NCBI GenBank assembly: GCA_963721335.1
Contig: CAVRIV010000001.1
Coordinates: forward strand, 372,001 to 436,000
Direction: 5' to 3'
DNA: 64,000 nt
Origin: CAVXDY01 sp963721335
Lineage (GTDB): Bacteria > Actinomycetota > Thermoleophilia > Miltoncostaeales > Miltoncostaeaceae
Of the stretch, positions 25,608 to 33,776 are shown one piece after another. The notes under the pieces are model-generated. The model worked only from the letters and a program-made list of their open reading frames with translations, ran no database searches and was not told where the DNA came from. A program made the translations under genes and the position numbers. Numbering within the stretch: position 1 is the stretch's first letter; the number at the start of each line of letters is the position of its first letter.

Positions 25608-25961
25608 CTCGCGGGCGAAGCGCACGGGCACGCCGCCGGTGACCGACCAGACCGTGGCGCCGTCCTGCGCGAGCGACATGTCGAGCCGCGAGGAGTCGCG
25701 TGCGAAGCGCATGTTGGGCGGGTCGCCGCGCAGCCCGACTCCATCCATCCGCACTGCCGGGGCGGCGTCGGCGGCCTCCATCGGAGTCGGGCGGTTCGTG
25801 GTGGGCGTTTGGGAGGACGAGGAGGCCGTCGAGGAGGATCCGCACCCGGCGGCGAGCACAGCCGCAAACGCCACGGCGGCGCCCGCCATGCGCAAGGGTC
25901 CGGCCGAGGTGCGGGACCGAGGACGCTCCGCCACGGTGTGCGTCCAGGCCTCTCCACTCAC
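25598..25961 (-). CDS. Putative lipoprotein, probably one frameshift next to its stop
   Basis: GTG 25961 overlaps the stop of the preceding lipoprotein gene (GTGA). After a basic N-region comes a hydrophobic core and lipobox LAAGC, then SSSTASSSSQTP. The mature part contains RMDGVGLRGDPPNMRFARDS and WSVTGGVPVRFAREPG. In the given sequence the frame then runs on to 25026, deep antisense to the HNH gene, which is not credible. Removing one base from CCCGGG at 25602-25607 gives Glu-Pro-Gly-stop with TAG at 25598-25600. That would leave a neat 8-base gap to the convergent gene. The family is unknown. Confidence 0.5.
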
Positions 25962-26482
25962 CCTGTGTCCGGCCCCTCCCGGGACCGGGCCCGGAGGTGG
26001 CGGATGTAGACGACCAGCCCGAGCACGCCTGCGCCGAGTGCGGCTCCGATCAGCCCCCACGCCCAGTCGGGCAGGGCATCGGATTCCGACGACTTCGACT
26101 GGGCAGCCGCCGCCCCCGCGGCGGCCCCCGCGGCCGCCGGCGCAGCGCCGCCCGAGTCCTCGGCGCTCGTCACCGTGACCGTCTGCGCCTGCTCGGTCAC
26201 CGTCTGCGCAGGAGCGGTCACCGTCTCCGTCGGCCCGGCGACGGTGGTGGTCACCGTCTCGGCCGGAGCGGTGACCGTGACCGGGGTCGAGGGCTCCACC
26301 TCGGTCGCCGCGGGAGCGCGGTCGGGCGACGTGACCGCCGGCGCGGCGGGCCGCGTCAGGTCGGCGACGTCGGTCCCCGCGCCGGTGAGGCCTCCGGACA
26401 CCTCCTCCTCACCGCCCGAGCCGCACGCGGCGAGGAGCAGGCAGCCGGCGAGCGCGAGGGTCACGAGTGCAGTCCGGCTCAT
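25958..26482 (-). CDS. Lipoprotein with Thr/Val repeat spacer and C-terminal membrane helix
   Basis: From ATG 26482 the product has 174 residues. A signal peptide with lipobox LLAAC (Cys at about residue 18) is followed by a spacer with repeated T-V-T-A-P-A and T-V-T-E-Q units (about 70-110). A run of alanines comes next, and then a clear transmembrane helix near the C-terminus (WAWGLIGAALGAGVLGLVV) ending in basic RHLRARSRE. The protein would thus be fixed to the membrane at both ends with a looped spacer outside. Family unknown. It is translationally coupled to the next lipoprotein. Confidence 0.65.
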   Translation of the reverse strand: MSRTALVTLALAGCLLLAACGSGGEEEVSGGLTGAGTDVADLTRPAAPAVTSPDRAPAATEVEPSTPVTVTAPAETVTTTVAGPTETVTAPAQTVTEQAQTVTVTSAEDSGGAAPAAAGAAAGAAAAQSKSSESDALPDWAWGLIGAALGAGVLGLVVYIRHLRARSREGPDTG

Positions 26483-26621
26483 CGCGCCTGCCCGCGCTGC
26501 CTGTGAAGCGCCCAAGCGCGGCGCCGGTCTACCGCGTGGTTCGCGTCCATCTCGAGCTCGATGACCATCGCATGCGCCTCCAAGGAGGGCTTCGCTCGGG
26601 CTGGCGATGAGGCTGTCAACC

Positions 26622-27437
26622 TTACCCGCCCTCAGGGGCGGCGGGGTCGACGTCGTCGCGGCGTCGCCGCGCGGTGATCAGCCAGGAGCGCGAATCGAGG
26701 ACGACGCCGCGCTCGTCGCTGTGGTGCGCTGCGAGCATCTCGCGCAGGCGCTCGACGGTACGGGCCGCCTCGCCGTCGCTCAGCCTCGCGAGGGCCGCGC
26801 TCGTGTCCTGGAATCCCCGCACGAACGCGAGCGCGGCATCGAGGTCGTGTCCGTAGAGGACCGGCTCGTGGACGTCTTCGAATCGGACGTCGTCGAAGCC
26901 GGCGGCCTCGAGGATGCTCGCGGTGGCCTCCGCCTCGCCGAGCGAGAACGGGTCCGCGCCCAGCGGCGGTGGCCGCGCCGCGTCGCCCAGCGCGGCGTCG
27001 ATCGCCCGCGCCCATTCGTTGTGCTCGCGTCGCTGCCAGACGAGCAGCACCAGGCGCGCCTCGGGTCGAAGGGCGGCGGCGATGTTGGCGAACGCCGCCG
27101 GGGGATCGGAGAAGAACATCGTCCCGAAGCGGCTGATGGCGACGTCGAGGCCGGCGGGGTCGAAGCGATGCACCTGGGCGTCGCCCAGCTCGTACCGGAC
27201 ATTGTCGAGCCGTTCGGCCGCCGTGACCTGACGGGCGCGCTCGAGCATGCGCTCGGACACGTCGACGCCGAGAACTCGGCCCGGCGCCGCGGCGCGCGCC
27301 GCCTCGCGAGTCGTCAGCCCGGTTCCGCAGCCGATGTCGACGACCTCGTCGCCGGGGCCGATCCCGTAGGCGGCGCGAAGGTGCTCGTGGTGAGCGCGCA
27401 GCTCGGCGTCGTAGTCCAGGCGGGTCGGCGCGGTCAC
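26622..27437 (-). CDS. SAM-dependent methyltransferase (class I, UbiE-like)
   Basis: The product has 271 residues from GTG 27437. The Rossmann fold has motif I VVDIGCGTGLTTREAA, motif II GVDVSERMLERAR, GDAQVH (motif III) and ISRFGTMFFSDP with the post-motif LRPEARLVLLVWQ. The substrate cannot be told from sequence. It is divergent from the LLM oxidoreductase. A 72-bp near-copy of its 3' end lies at 29735-29806. Confidence 0.88.
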   Translation of the reverse strand: MTAPTRLDYDAELRAHHEHLRAAYGIGPGDEVVDIGCGTGLTTREAARAAAPGRVLGVDVSERMLERARQVTAAERLDNVRYELGDAQVHRFDPAGLDVAISRFGTMFFSDPPAAFANIAAALRPEARLVLLVWQRREHNEWARAIDAALGDAARPPPLGADPFSLGEAEATASILEAAGFDDVRFEDVHEPVLYGHDLDAALAFVRGFQDTSAALARLSDGEAARTVERLREMLAAHHSDERGVVLDSRSWLITARRRRDDVDPAAPEGG

Positions 27438-27575
27438 TGACGCGATGCTATGGACTGGGCAGCGCGCCGGCGATCACGTCCCCGAGCAGCGGCCCAGGTG
27501 GCGCTCGGCCCGCGTGCCTCGCAATGTCGCCGCCTCGTGGACCGCTTCCGCTTCGCGTGCGACTTCGGCGTCTCG

Positions 27576-27581
27576 TACCGT
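27576..27581 (+). promoter_or_regulatory. Putative -10 box TACCGT for a leaderless oxidoreductase gene
   Basis: TACCGT ends 6 bases before the GTG at 27588, the spacing expected for a leaderless transcript. No clear -35 is seen. Confidence 0.35.
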
Positions 27582-27587
27582 TGCCGC

Positions 27588-28409
27588 GTGCGCTCCGCGC
27601 TCTACATCCCGCTCTTCGACGAGCTTGCAGACCCCGCGCTCGTCGCTCGCCTCTGCGTCGAGGCCGAGGAGAGCGGCTGGCACGGAGTCTTCGTATGGGA
27701 CCACGTGCGCTGGCGCGAGCCCGTCGTCGAAGTGGCCGACACGCAGATCACCCTGGCCGCGATCGCCAGCGCGACCGAGCGCATCCGACTCGGCCCCATG
27801 GTCACCCCACTCGCGCGGCGCCGTCCGGTCAAGGTGGCGCGCGAGACCGCGACCCTCGATCGGCTCAGCAATGGCCGGCTCACGCTCGGCGTCGGCCTCG
27901 GCAGCGACCGGTTCGGCGGCGAATACTCGATCACCGGGGAGGAGCTCGACGAACGAAAGCGCGCACGGATGCTCGACGAGTCGCTCGAGATCCTCCAGGC
28001 CGCCTGGTCTGGAGAGCTCGTGGAGCACCGCGGCGAGCACTACACGGTCGACGCCATGCGGTTCCTGCCGCGGCCCGTGCAGCGCCCAGGCGTGCCGATC
28101 TGGGTGGCGGGGTTCTACGGCAGGCCCAGGCCATTGCGCCGGGCGGCCCGGTACCAGGGCTTCTTCCCCGTCAACCTCGAGCACCCGGACCAGCTCGCCG
28201 AGATCGCCGCCGCCCTCGCCACGCTCCGCCGACAGGCCGGAAGAGACCCAGCCGAGACCTACGACATCGTCGCCTCCCTTCCGCCCGGCGCCGACCCGGC
28301 GCCCTACCGCTCGGCGGGCGCGACCTGGTGGGTGGTCGAGTTCCCGGCCGAGGGGGCCACGGTCGACGGAGTGCGCACGGTCCTCCGCGAGGGCCCGGCA
28401 CCACCGTAG
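27588..28409 (+). CDS. LLM-class (luciferase-like) flavin/F420-dependent oxidoreductase
   Basis: GTG 27588 (VRSALYIPLFDE) is chosen because the family similarity begins there and a -10-like box sits just upstream. The longer frame from 27450 adds an unrelated basic stretch. The product has 273 residues and shows the bacterial luciferase TIM-barrel pattern: VEAEESGWHGVFVWDH, LGPMVTPLARRRPVKVARE, LDRLSNGRLTLGVGLG and RPGVPIWVAGF. Members use FMNH2 or F420 to oxidise or reduce small organic compounds in the cytoplasm. Substrate unknown. Confidence 0.85.
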   Translation: MRSALYIPLFDELADPALVARLCVEAEESGWHGVFVWDHVRWREPVVEVADTQITLAAIASATERIRLGPMVTPLARRRPVKVARETATLDRLSNGRLTLGVGLGSDRFGGEYSITGEELDERKRARMLDESLEILQAAWSGELVEHRGEHYTVDAMRFLPRPVQRPGVPIWVAGFYGRPRPLRRAARYQGFFPVNLEHPDQLAEIAAALATLRRQAGRDPAETYDIVASLPPGADPAPYRSAGATWWVVEFPAEGATVDGVRTVLREGPAPP

Positions 28410-28544
28410 AGCGCTGGGACTGACGTTCCGTCCGGCCGGCGCCGGCAATGGCCGTACGATCGCTTGGAGCGCCCACGACGATGAGTTCTCGTCTCGCGAT
28501 CGGTCACGAACGGCGAAGCACACCGCAGAAGGAAGGAGAGCCCG

Positions 28545-28619
28545 ATGTCGAGCCTGAGGGTGGACCTCATCACCGATCATCGTCGATCGCTCCGGCCCGA
28601 CGGTCTGACGCCATGCTGA
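28545..28619 (+). CDS. 24-codon ORF overlapping the RibD/DHFR-like gene start
   Basis: A mini-ORF from ATG 28545 has a strong ribosome site (GGAAGGAG, 28531-28538). It encodes MSSLRVDLIT then a basic stretch and stops at TGA 28617-28619, overlapping the start of the next gene (ATG 28613) by 7 bases. It may be a leader that delivers ribosomes to the reductase gene, which lacks a good site of its own. The first ten residues also look like the beginning of a DHFR/RibD-type protein, so a remnant of a related gene is another reading. Confidence 0.35.
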   Translation: MSSLRVDLITDHRRSLRPDGLTPC

Positions 28620-29176
28620 TCTACTCGATGAGCGTCTCGGTGGACGGCTTCATCGCCGACCGCGAGGGCGCGTTCGGGTGGTCGATCCCCGACGAGGAGC
28701 AGTTTCGCTTCCACATCACGCAGACACGCGAGCTCGGCGGCTTTCTGTGCGGCCGCAGGCTCTACGAGACGATGCTGGTGTGGGACACGGATCCGGCGCT
28801 GCGCGACGACGAGCCCGGGGCCGCGTTCGCCGACGTCTGGTGCGCGATCCCGAAGGTCGTCTTCAGCCGCACGCTCGACAGCGTCCAGGGCAACGCCCGG
28901 CTCGCCGAGGCGTCACTGGCCGAGGAGGCCGCTGCGGCGCTCGACGCGACCGACAAGGATGTCGCGATCGGCGGCGCCGGCCTGGCCGCAGCGGCGGTCG
29001 AGCTCGGCCTCGTCGACGAGCTGCGCATGTTCCGCTATCCGGTCGTCGTCGGTGGCGGCACGCCGTTCCTGCCGCCGGTCACCGAAGACGTCCCGCTCGA
29101 CCTGATCGAGACCAGGACGTTCGGCTCGCGCGTGATCTACGAGCGCTACCGGCGCGTCCGCGATGACTCGGACTGA
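28613..29176 (+). CDS. RibD C-terminal/dihydrofolate reductase-like protein
   Basis: The product has 187 residues. The N-terminus MLIYSMSVSVDGFIADREG is the typical SLDG-type start of this family. GGFLCGRRLYETM, KVVFSRTLD, DVAIGGAGLAAAAVELGLVDELRMF and VVVGGGTPFLPP are the NADPH-binding and barrel-closing segments. These small reductases are widespread in actinobacteria and mostly uncharacterised; a genuine folate role is unproven. The internal ATG 28613 is preferred over the frame's upstream ATG 28448, because similarity starts there. Confidence 0.85.
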   Translation: MLIYSMSVSVDGFIADREGAFGWSIPDEEQFRFHITQTRELGGFLCGRRLYETMLVWDTDPALRDDEPGAAFADVWCAIPKVVFSRTLDSVQGNARLAEASLAEEAAAALDATDKDVAIGGAGLAAAAVELGLVDELRMFRYPVVVGGGTPFLPPVTEDVPLDLIETRTFGSRVIYERYRRVRDDSD

Positions 29177-29440
29177 CAGCGCGCCGGAGGCCGGCGTGAC
29201 TCTCGGAGCAATTCGGCCGCCCAGGGGTGGCCGGGCCAGCAGCCGCGGCAGCCGCTTGCCGCGCCGGACCCTGTTGTACGCTGGCGCGATCGGTGCTCCT
29301 CCTCTCTCGCTGCGCCGGTCTCTGAGGGGGGTGTCGAAAGTTCGGCGGGAGGCGGCTCGCGTCTCGCCCACAGATCCGTACAGATCGTCCTACGCGGACG
29401 GAACAGAAGACTGAGATCCCCTACGCTCAGGGGTTCCGTC

Positions 29441-29485
29441 ACAGATTGCCCTCGTAGCTCAGTGGATAGAGCACAGGTTTCCTAA
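29441..29485 (+). repeat. Left copy of 45-bp direct repeat
   Basis: These 45 bases are identical to 38340-38384. The repeat covers 7 bases upstream of tRNA-Arg plus the tRNA 5' half through the anticodon loop. Weaker similarity extends about 25 bases further upstream on both sides (both contain CCCTACGC). The two copies bracket 8.9 kb of accessory genes and are candidate attachment-type boundaries. Confidence 0.8.
29448..29485 (+). pseudogene. tRNA-Arg (CCT) fragment, 5' half only
   Basis: The first 38 bases match the intact tRNA-Arg at 38347 exactly: acceptor, D-arm, 5' anticodon stem and the loop with CCT. The sequence then diverges (CGCTG instead of ACCTG), so the anticodon stem, T-arm and 3' acceptor are missing. 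It cannot make a functional tRNA. Confidence 0.85.
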
Positions 29486-29575
29486 CGCTGATTCCGGTCC
29501 CGTGACGGTTCCGACAGGGTGTGACATCGCCTCCCCATGCGGGGACAGGGCGTGACCTCGGATGACGGCTCCTGG

Positions 29576-29631
29576 CCCACAGAGCCACCCACAGGCCCCC
29601 CTGACCCACAGAAACGGCTCCTGACCCACAG
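29576..29631. repeat. Four-copy CCCACAG array, copy A
   Basis: CCCACAG occurs at 29576, 29588, 29605 and 29625 (spacings 12, 17, 20). The bases between resemble those of the array at 36781-36837, and the similarity extends about 30 bases upstream (TGACGGCTnC). No ORF covers it. Confidence 0.75.
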
Positions 29632-29734
29632 GGGCCGCCGGGCAGGCTGCGGCCCCGTCACGTCGTAGTAGCGCATGCGCGCGAGCGCACCGGGTCGTCT
29701 CGAAGGTGTCGCCGGCGGTGAGCGCCGGCTCGCG

Positions 29735-29806
29735 TCAGGGGCGGCGGGTGTCAACGTCGTAGCGGCGTCGCCGCGCCGTGATCAGCCAGCAGCGCGAATC
29801 GAGGAT
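29735..29806 (-). pseudogene. Duplicated 3' end of the methyltransferase gene
   Basis: About 72 bases align with 26632-26703, the 3' end of the methyltransferase gene, with roughly 90% identity by eye. On the minus strand it reads WLITARRRR like the parent protein and then a stop. Nothing of the rest of the gene is present. Confidence 0.75.
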
Positions 29807-30014
29807 GCTTCCCTGGCATCGGCACGCCTCGGCTGAGCTGGCCTATCGTCGCTTTCTGACCGAGGTCTGGGCGGCACCGGGCCAGCGTTCCTCGGACCAG
29901 AGCGGGACCAGCCCCGGGCGATCGTCAGGGAGCCGTCCTCGACCACGTGCCGGGACGTGGCCGCACGCTTAGGCCCATGACGTGCGCCGGCGAGCTCGCG
30001 TTCGCGATCTCCGC

Positions 30015-32123
30015 TCATTTCTGACGAAGCTCGACGACCACCCCGCCGGGGACCGACACGAGCCGGGGGCCTCGGTGGTCGAGGTCGATCGAGAGCGTGC
30101 CAGTGGGGAACCGGATGCCGTGGACCTCGAGCGAGCGCACGTTCGGCGGCAGGGCTGGGTCGATTGCGATGCGGCCACGAGGGATGTCAGGCTCGAGCCC
30201 GAGCAGAGTCGTGGCGAGGGCCAGCGGCACGCCGGCGGCCCAGGCCTGCGGCCGACAGGCGTTCGGATAGGGGATGGGCACGTCGTCGGCCCCGCGGCGA
30301 TGGCCGCCGAACAGCTCGGGGAGCCGGCCGTCGAAGTGCCGGGTTGCGTCGATGATCGCGGCCGCGAGGCCGAGGCCCGCCTCGTCGAGGCCGTAGCGCC
30401 GCAGCCCCTCGCACGCGATCGCCGTGTCGTGCGGCCAGACCGAGCCCGCGTGGTAGGAGATCGGGTTGAAGCCCGCCATGTCCGAGGACAGCGTGCGAAG
30501 GCCCCATCCGCTGGCCATGGCCTCGCCGGCGAGGTGGGCCGCGACCTCGCGCGCCTCGTCGACGGAGGGCACGTCGCACCAGAGCAGGTGCCCCATGTTC
30601 GAGGCGGCTGAGGCGACGGGCCGCTTTCGGCCGTCGAGCGCCAACGCGAAGAAGCCGGGCGCCCCTCCCTCACCCGGCAGCCAGAAGCGCTCCCGGATCG
30701 CCGCCCGCAGCCGCTCGGCCTCCTCGAGGAGGTCCGCGGCCGCCGCGTCCTCACCGAGCCAAGCGAGGGTCTCCGCGAGCTCGACACGGGCGCGGTAGGC
30801 GTACCCCTGCACCTCCACCATGGCGATCGGGCCGTCCGCGAGGGTGCCGTCGGGGAACTGGACCGCGTTCTCGGAGTCCTTCCACGACTGGTTGCGCAAC
30901 GAGCGCTCTCCGTGCGGCGAGTACTCGAGCAGCCCGTCGCCGTCGGGATCGCCGTAACCGCGCATCCATTCGAGGGCGCGCCACGCCGCAGGGAGCAGTG
31001 GCTCCAGAGCGGCCCGGCTCTGCCCCCAGCGCCGAGCGACCCCGAGCAGCATGAGGAACAACGGCGTGGCGTCGACGCTCCCGTAGTAGGGACGTGCACC
31101 GCCCGCGGTGCCGCTTCCGAGCCAGGCGCGCCGGGTGAGGCGCACCTCGTGGAGGATCTTGCCCGGCTGCTCGTCGTTCGCGGGGTCGTCACGACGGCCC
31201 TGACGCGCAGCCAGGCCGTGGAGGGTGTCCGTGAGAGACACCGGATCGAACGCGCGCGCCTGGTGCCCGGCGATCAGGCTGTCGCGACCGAAGAGCGCGA
31301 CGAACCACGGGATGCCGGCGGCCAGCAGGCGCCGCATCGGATCGAGCGCGTCCGGGATCTGCAGCGCCGACCGGTCGAGCGCGCTGCGCCGGCACGCCCG
31401 CCCGAGCGACGGCGGGTCCGTGCGCACGCTGACCGGCGGGTCGGTGCGCCGCCTCGTTGCCCCGAGGCGCGGAAGGCCGTCGGCGCCGCCTCCTGTCGCC
31501 CGCACCGACAGCCGCACGCTCGTCGAGGCCCCGCCCCGCAGCTGGAGGTTCCACGACGCGCGGTCGGAGGTGAGCCGGCTCGGGGGCGGCTCGAGCGCGA
31601 CGGTGGTCTCGAGTGAGCCACTGGTGTCGGTGAACAGCAGATGCCCGTCACGCACCTCGCCCGGCCGCTCAGCATGGTCGAGTTCGCCTCCCAGGCGCAG
31701 ACCGCGCACCTGAAAGATGTCCGCGAAGTCACACCCGATGTCGATCGTCAGCTCGAGGGAGGCTGCGCCGGTCCCCCACAACCGCAGAACGAGCTCCTCG
31801 TCCATCCCTTCGGGTACCACCGAGCGCCGCCGCTCCACCTCGAGTGGGGCATCCGGGCCCAGGCCCGCAACGCTCGCATACGCGTGGAAGCGCGCCGACG
31901 GGGGGGCCACCATCCCCGTGATCAGATGGGCGGGAACCTCGCCGGCCACCCTGGCCTCGAGGCGGCTGAGGTGACGGGTGTCGCGGACGAGAAGGCCGAG
32001 CGGACCGGGGCCCATATCACCCCACCGATCGGACAGCGCGAAGCTGAGCCCGTTCACGAGCGTGACGGTCTCGGTCAGCGGCGCGATGCTCGAGGTCGCC
32101 GCCGGCCGCCTCTCCGCGCTCAT
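30015..32123 (-). CDS. Glycogen-debranching-type amylo-alpha-1,6-glucosidase family protein
   Basis: From ATG 32123 the product has 702 residues. The N-terminal domain (about 15-200) has the GDE_N-bis pattern (LVNGLSFALSDRWGDM, LLVRDTRHLSRLEA). The C-terminal (alpha/alpha)6 barrel has GIPWFVALFGRDSLIAG, YYGSVDATPLFLMLL, GDGLLEYSPHGERSLRNQ followed by WKDS, and GSVWPHDTAIACEGLRRYG, the regions holding the acidic catalytic residues in GH15/GH63-like enzymes. It probably acts on alpha-glucan or trehalose-type sugars in the cytoplasm. It overlaps the GT4 gene by 4 bases, forming a sugar-handling operon. Confidence 0.85.
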   Translation of the reverse strand: MSAERRPAATSSIAPLTETVTLVNGLSFALSDRWGDMGPGPLGLLVRDTRHLSRLEARVAGEVPAHLITGMVAPPSARFHAYASVAGLGPDAPLEVERRRSVVPEGMDEELVLRLWGTGAASLELTIDIGCDFADIFQVRGLRLGGELDHAERPGEVRDGHLLFTDTSGSLETTVALEPPPSRLTSDRASWNLQLRGGASTSVRLSVRATGGGADGLPRLGATRRRTDPPVSVRTDPPSLGRACRRSALDRSALQIPDALDPMRRLLAAGIPWFVALFGRDSLIAGHQARAFDPVSLTDTLHGLAARQGRRDDPANDEQPGKILHEVRLTRRAWLGSGTAGGARPYYGSVDATPLFLMLLGVARRWGQSRAALEPLLPAAWRALEWMRGYGDPDGDGLLEYSPHGERSLRNQSWKDSENAVQFPDGTLADGPIAMVEVQGYAYRARVELAETLAWLGEDAAAADLLEEAERLRAAIRERFWLPGEGGAPGFFALALDGRKRPVASAASNMGHLLWCDVPSVDEAREVAAHLAGEAMASGWGLRTLSSDMAGFNPISYHAGSVWPHDTAIACEGLRRYGLDEAGLGLAAAIIDATRHFDGRLPELFGGHRRGADDVPIPYPNACRPQAWAAGVPLALATTLLGLEPDIPRGRIAIDPALPPNVRSLEVHGIRFPTGTLSIDLDHRGPRLVSVPGGVVVELRQK

Positions 32124-33196
32124 CGGGGACCGGAACGGCTCGCGCGCGCCCCACGCAGCAAGGGCGCCATCACCCGCTCGTAGCCGTCGGCCATGACATC
32201 CGCGGAGAACGCTCGCGCGACGTGCTCCCGGCACGAGCGGCGGGAGATCGAGAGCGCCTCCCCGAGCGCCCGGGCGAGGGCCGGCGGATCCGGGCGGATC
32301 ACGCCGGAGACGCCCTCGGCGACGACCTCCGGCACGGAGCCGCATGGTGTCGCGAGCACCGGGGTTCCACAGGCCATGGCCTCGATCATGACCATCCCGA
32401 ACGGCTCGGGCCAGCTGATGGGGAACACCAATGCCGCCGCTCCGCCGAGCAGCGCGTACTTCTCCTCCGGGCCGATCTCGCCGAGCCACACCACGCCGGG
32501 GCCGATATGGGGAGCGACGGCGCTCTCGAAGTAGGCGATCTCGTCCGGCTCGCGGCACTTGGCCGCCATCACGAGCACACGCCCGCAGCGGCGCGCGACC
32601 TCGATGGCCTCCCGAGCGCCCTTCTCGGGAGCCATTCGGCCGAGGAAGGCCAGATGACCGCCGGAGCCGTCCCCGAATGGCACGCCGTCCAGATCGATCC
32701 CATTGGAGCAGACGCCGGCGAACGGCAGGTCGGGCGCGAGCGCGCGTTGGGCCTCCGAGAGCGCGACCATGCGGACGTCGGGCGAGTGGCGGACGAGCGC
32801 GCGGTAGGTCTCCAGGGCCATGCCCTCGAGCGGCCCATGGGCCACGTGGATCACCGGTGGTCCGCCGTCGCGTCCCAGCAGCAGCGCCCCGAGCGCTCCC
32901 GAGTGGTCGAGGATGAGATCGACGTCCCTCAGCTCCTCCACACCGGCGAGGGCGTGGTAGAGCTCGGCTCCCGTCAGGCCGATCGTGTCCGGCACCTGCG
33001 CCAAGGGACTGACCAGCGTGCCGCCGGGCAGCCGCGATCCCGGCGCCGCGACGAGCTTCACATCGTAGTCCCGGGCCACCAGGCGCTCGCAGAGCAGCCC
33101 CACCACCTGCTCGATACCACCGTAGGACACCGGCGGAATCGGTATCCAAGGGGGCGCCAGGACCCCGATTCGCGGACGTATCCGGGTCGAGATCAC
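32120..33196 (-). CDS. Glycosyltransferase family 4 protein
   Basis: The product has 358 residues with a GT-B fold. The N-terminal lobe has PRIGVLAPPWIPIPPVSYGG (the glycine-rich acceptor loop). The C-terminal donor-binding lobe has LAFLGRMAPEKGAREAI and SWPEPFGMVMIEAMACGTPV, with the EX7E motif, and then VVAEGVSGVI. It transfers a sugar from a nucleotide donor to an unidentified acceptor. Overlaps of 4 bases on both sides tie it to a PilZ protein and to the debranching enzyme; glucan or osmoprotectant metabolism is an inference from these neighbours. Confidence 0.9.
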   Translation of the reverse strand: MISTRIRPRIGVLAPPWIPIPPVSYGGIEQVVGLLCERLVARDYDVKLVAAPGSRLPGGTLVSPLAQVPDTIGLTGAELYHALAGVEELRDVDLILDHSGALGALLLGRDGGPPVIHVAHGPLEGMALETYRALVRHSPDVRMVALSEAQRALAPDLPFAGVCSNGIDLDGVPFGDGSGGHLAFLGRMAPEKGAREAIEVARRCGRVLVMAAKCREPDEIAYFESAVAPHIGPGVVWLGEIGPEEKYALLGGAAALVFPISWPEPFGMVMIEAMACGTPVLATPCGSVPEVVAEGVSGVIRPDPPALARALGEALSISRRSCREHVARAFSADVMADGYERVMAPLLRGARASRSGPR

Positions 33197-33774
33197 GGGG
33201 AGGCCGACATCAGTCTGATCGCGTCGAGCAGCCCTCGCGCCGTCCGAGGCGGCTCGGACGCCGGTGCACCGATCTCAGCCGCCAGGGACGTGAGCCATCG
33301 CGCGAGGGGATCCGGCACCCCTGCCACCGGAGAGGACATCACAAGCTCCCATGCCGCGCCGCCGAGGGCGCAGATGTCCGCCCTCACCACGGCGCGTGGG
33401 CGGACTCGCGCCGCGGCTCGGTCGCGGAGCCAACCGGGCGGGTCCTCCGTCGTCCGCGCCACCGGGGCGCCCATGCCCGGCGGGTCGAGAAGTCGCAGGG
33501 CCACCAGGACGTCCCCCGCGGGGTCCACGTCGCGTCGAAGCTCGGCGACGCGGAACCCGCGAGGACCCCTCGAAGGAAATGCGATCTCGACCGTCGCGTC
33601 GCCGCCGAGCTCGAGCAGGGGCTCGGTCAACCGGATCAGCAGACCGAGTTCCGAGGCGTCTCGCACGAACCCGGCGGCGCTGGCTCGACCCCGCGTGAGC
33701 GAAGCCGACATGGCCAGCGGGATCCTCGGAGCGCGCCGCCGCTCGGAGACCGACGGCTCGACGACGGTCGGCAT
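33193..33774 (-). CDS. PilZ-like domain protein
   Basis: The product has 193 residues. SERRRAPRIPLAMSASL at about 10-26 is the RxxxR motif used by PilZ domains to bind cyclic di-GMP. A strand follows with RDASELGLLIRL in place of the usual D/NxSxxG, which is close to consensus (D, S, G retained). The second half has no recognised domain. It starts the three-gene sugar operon, suggesting c-di-GMP control of the two enzymes. A GGDEF/HD-GYP protein is encoded at 53.8 kb. The family call is likely but not certain. Confidence 0.65.
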   Translation of the reverse strand: MPTVVEPSVSERRRAPRIPLAMSASLTRGRASAAGFVRDASELGLLIRLTEPLLELGGDATVEIAFPSRGPRGFRVAELRRDVDPAGDVLVALRLLDPPGMGAPVARTTEDPPGWLRDRAAARVRPRAVVRADICALGGAAWELVMSSPVAGVPDPLARWLTSLAAEIGAPASEPPRTARGLLDAIRLMSASP

Positions 33775-33776
33775 CC

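Larger units (their letters stand above)
29177..30014. other. 838-bp gene-free stretch at the left edge of the tRNA-Arg islet
   Basis: No convincing gene. It holds, in order, a -10-like TACGCT (29422-29427), a duplicated 5' half of tRNA-Arg, a four-copy CCCACAG array and a fragment of methyltransferase 3' end. The mix of partial copies marks it as a recombination scar. Confidence 0.6.

Noticed and set aside
25026..25961. Lipoprotein gene extending to 25026
   Set aside because: It would overlap the HNH gene antisense by more than 330 bases, and the extra part is low-complexity nonsense.
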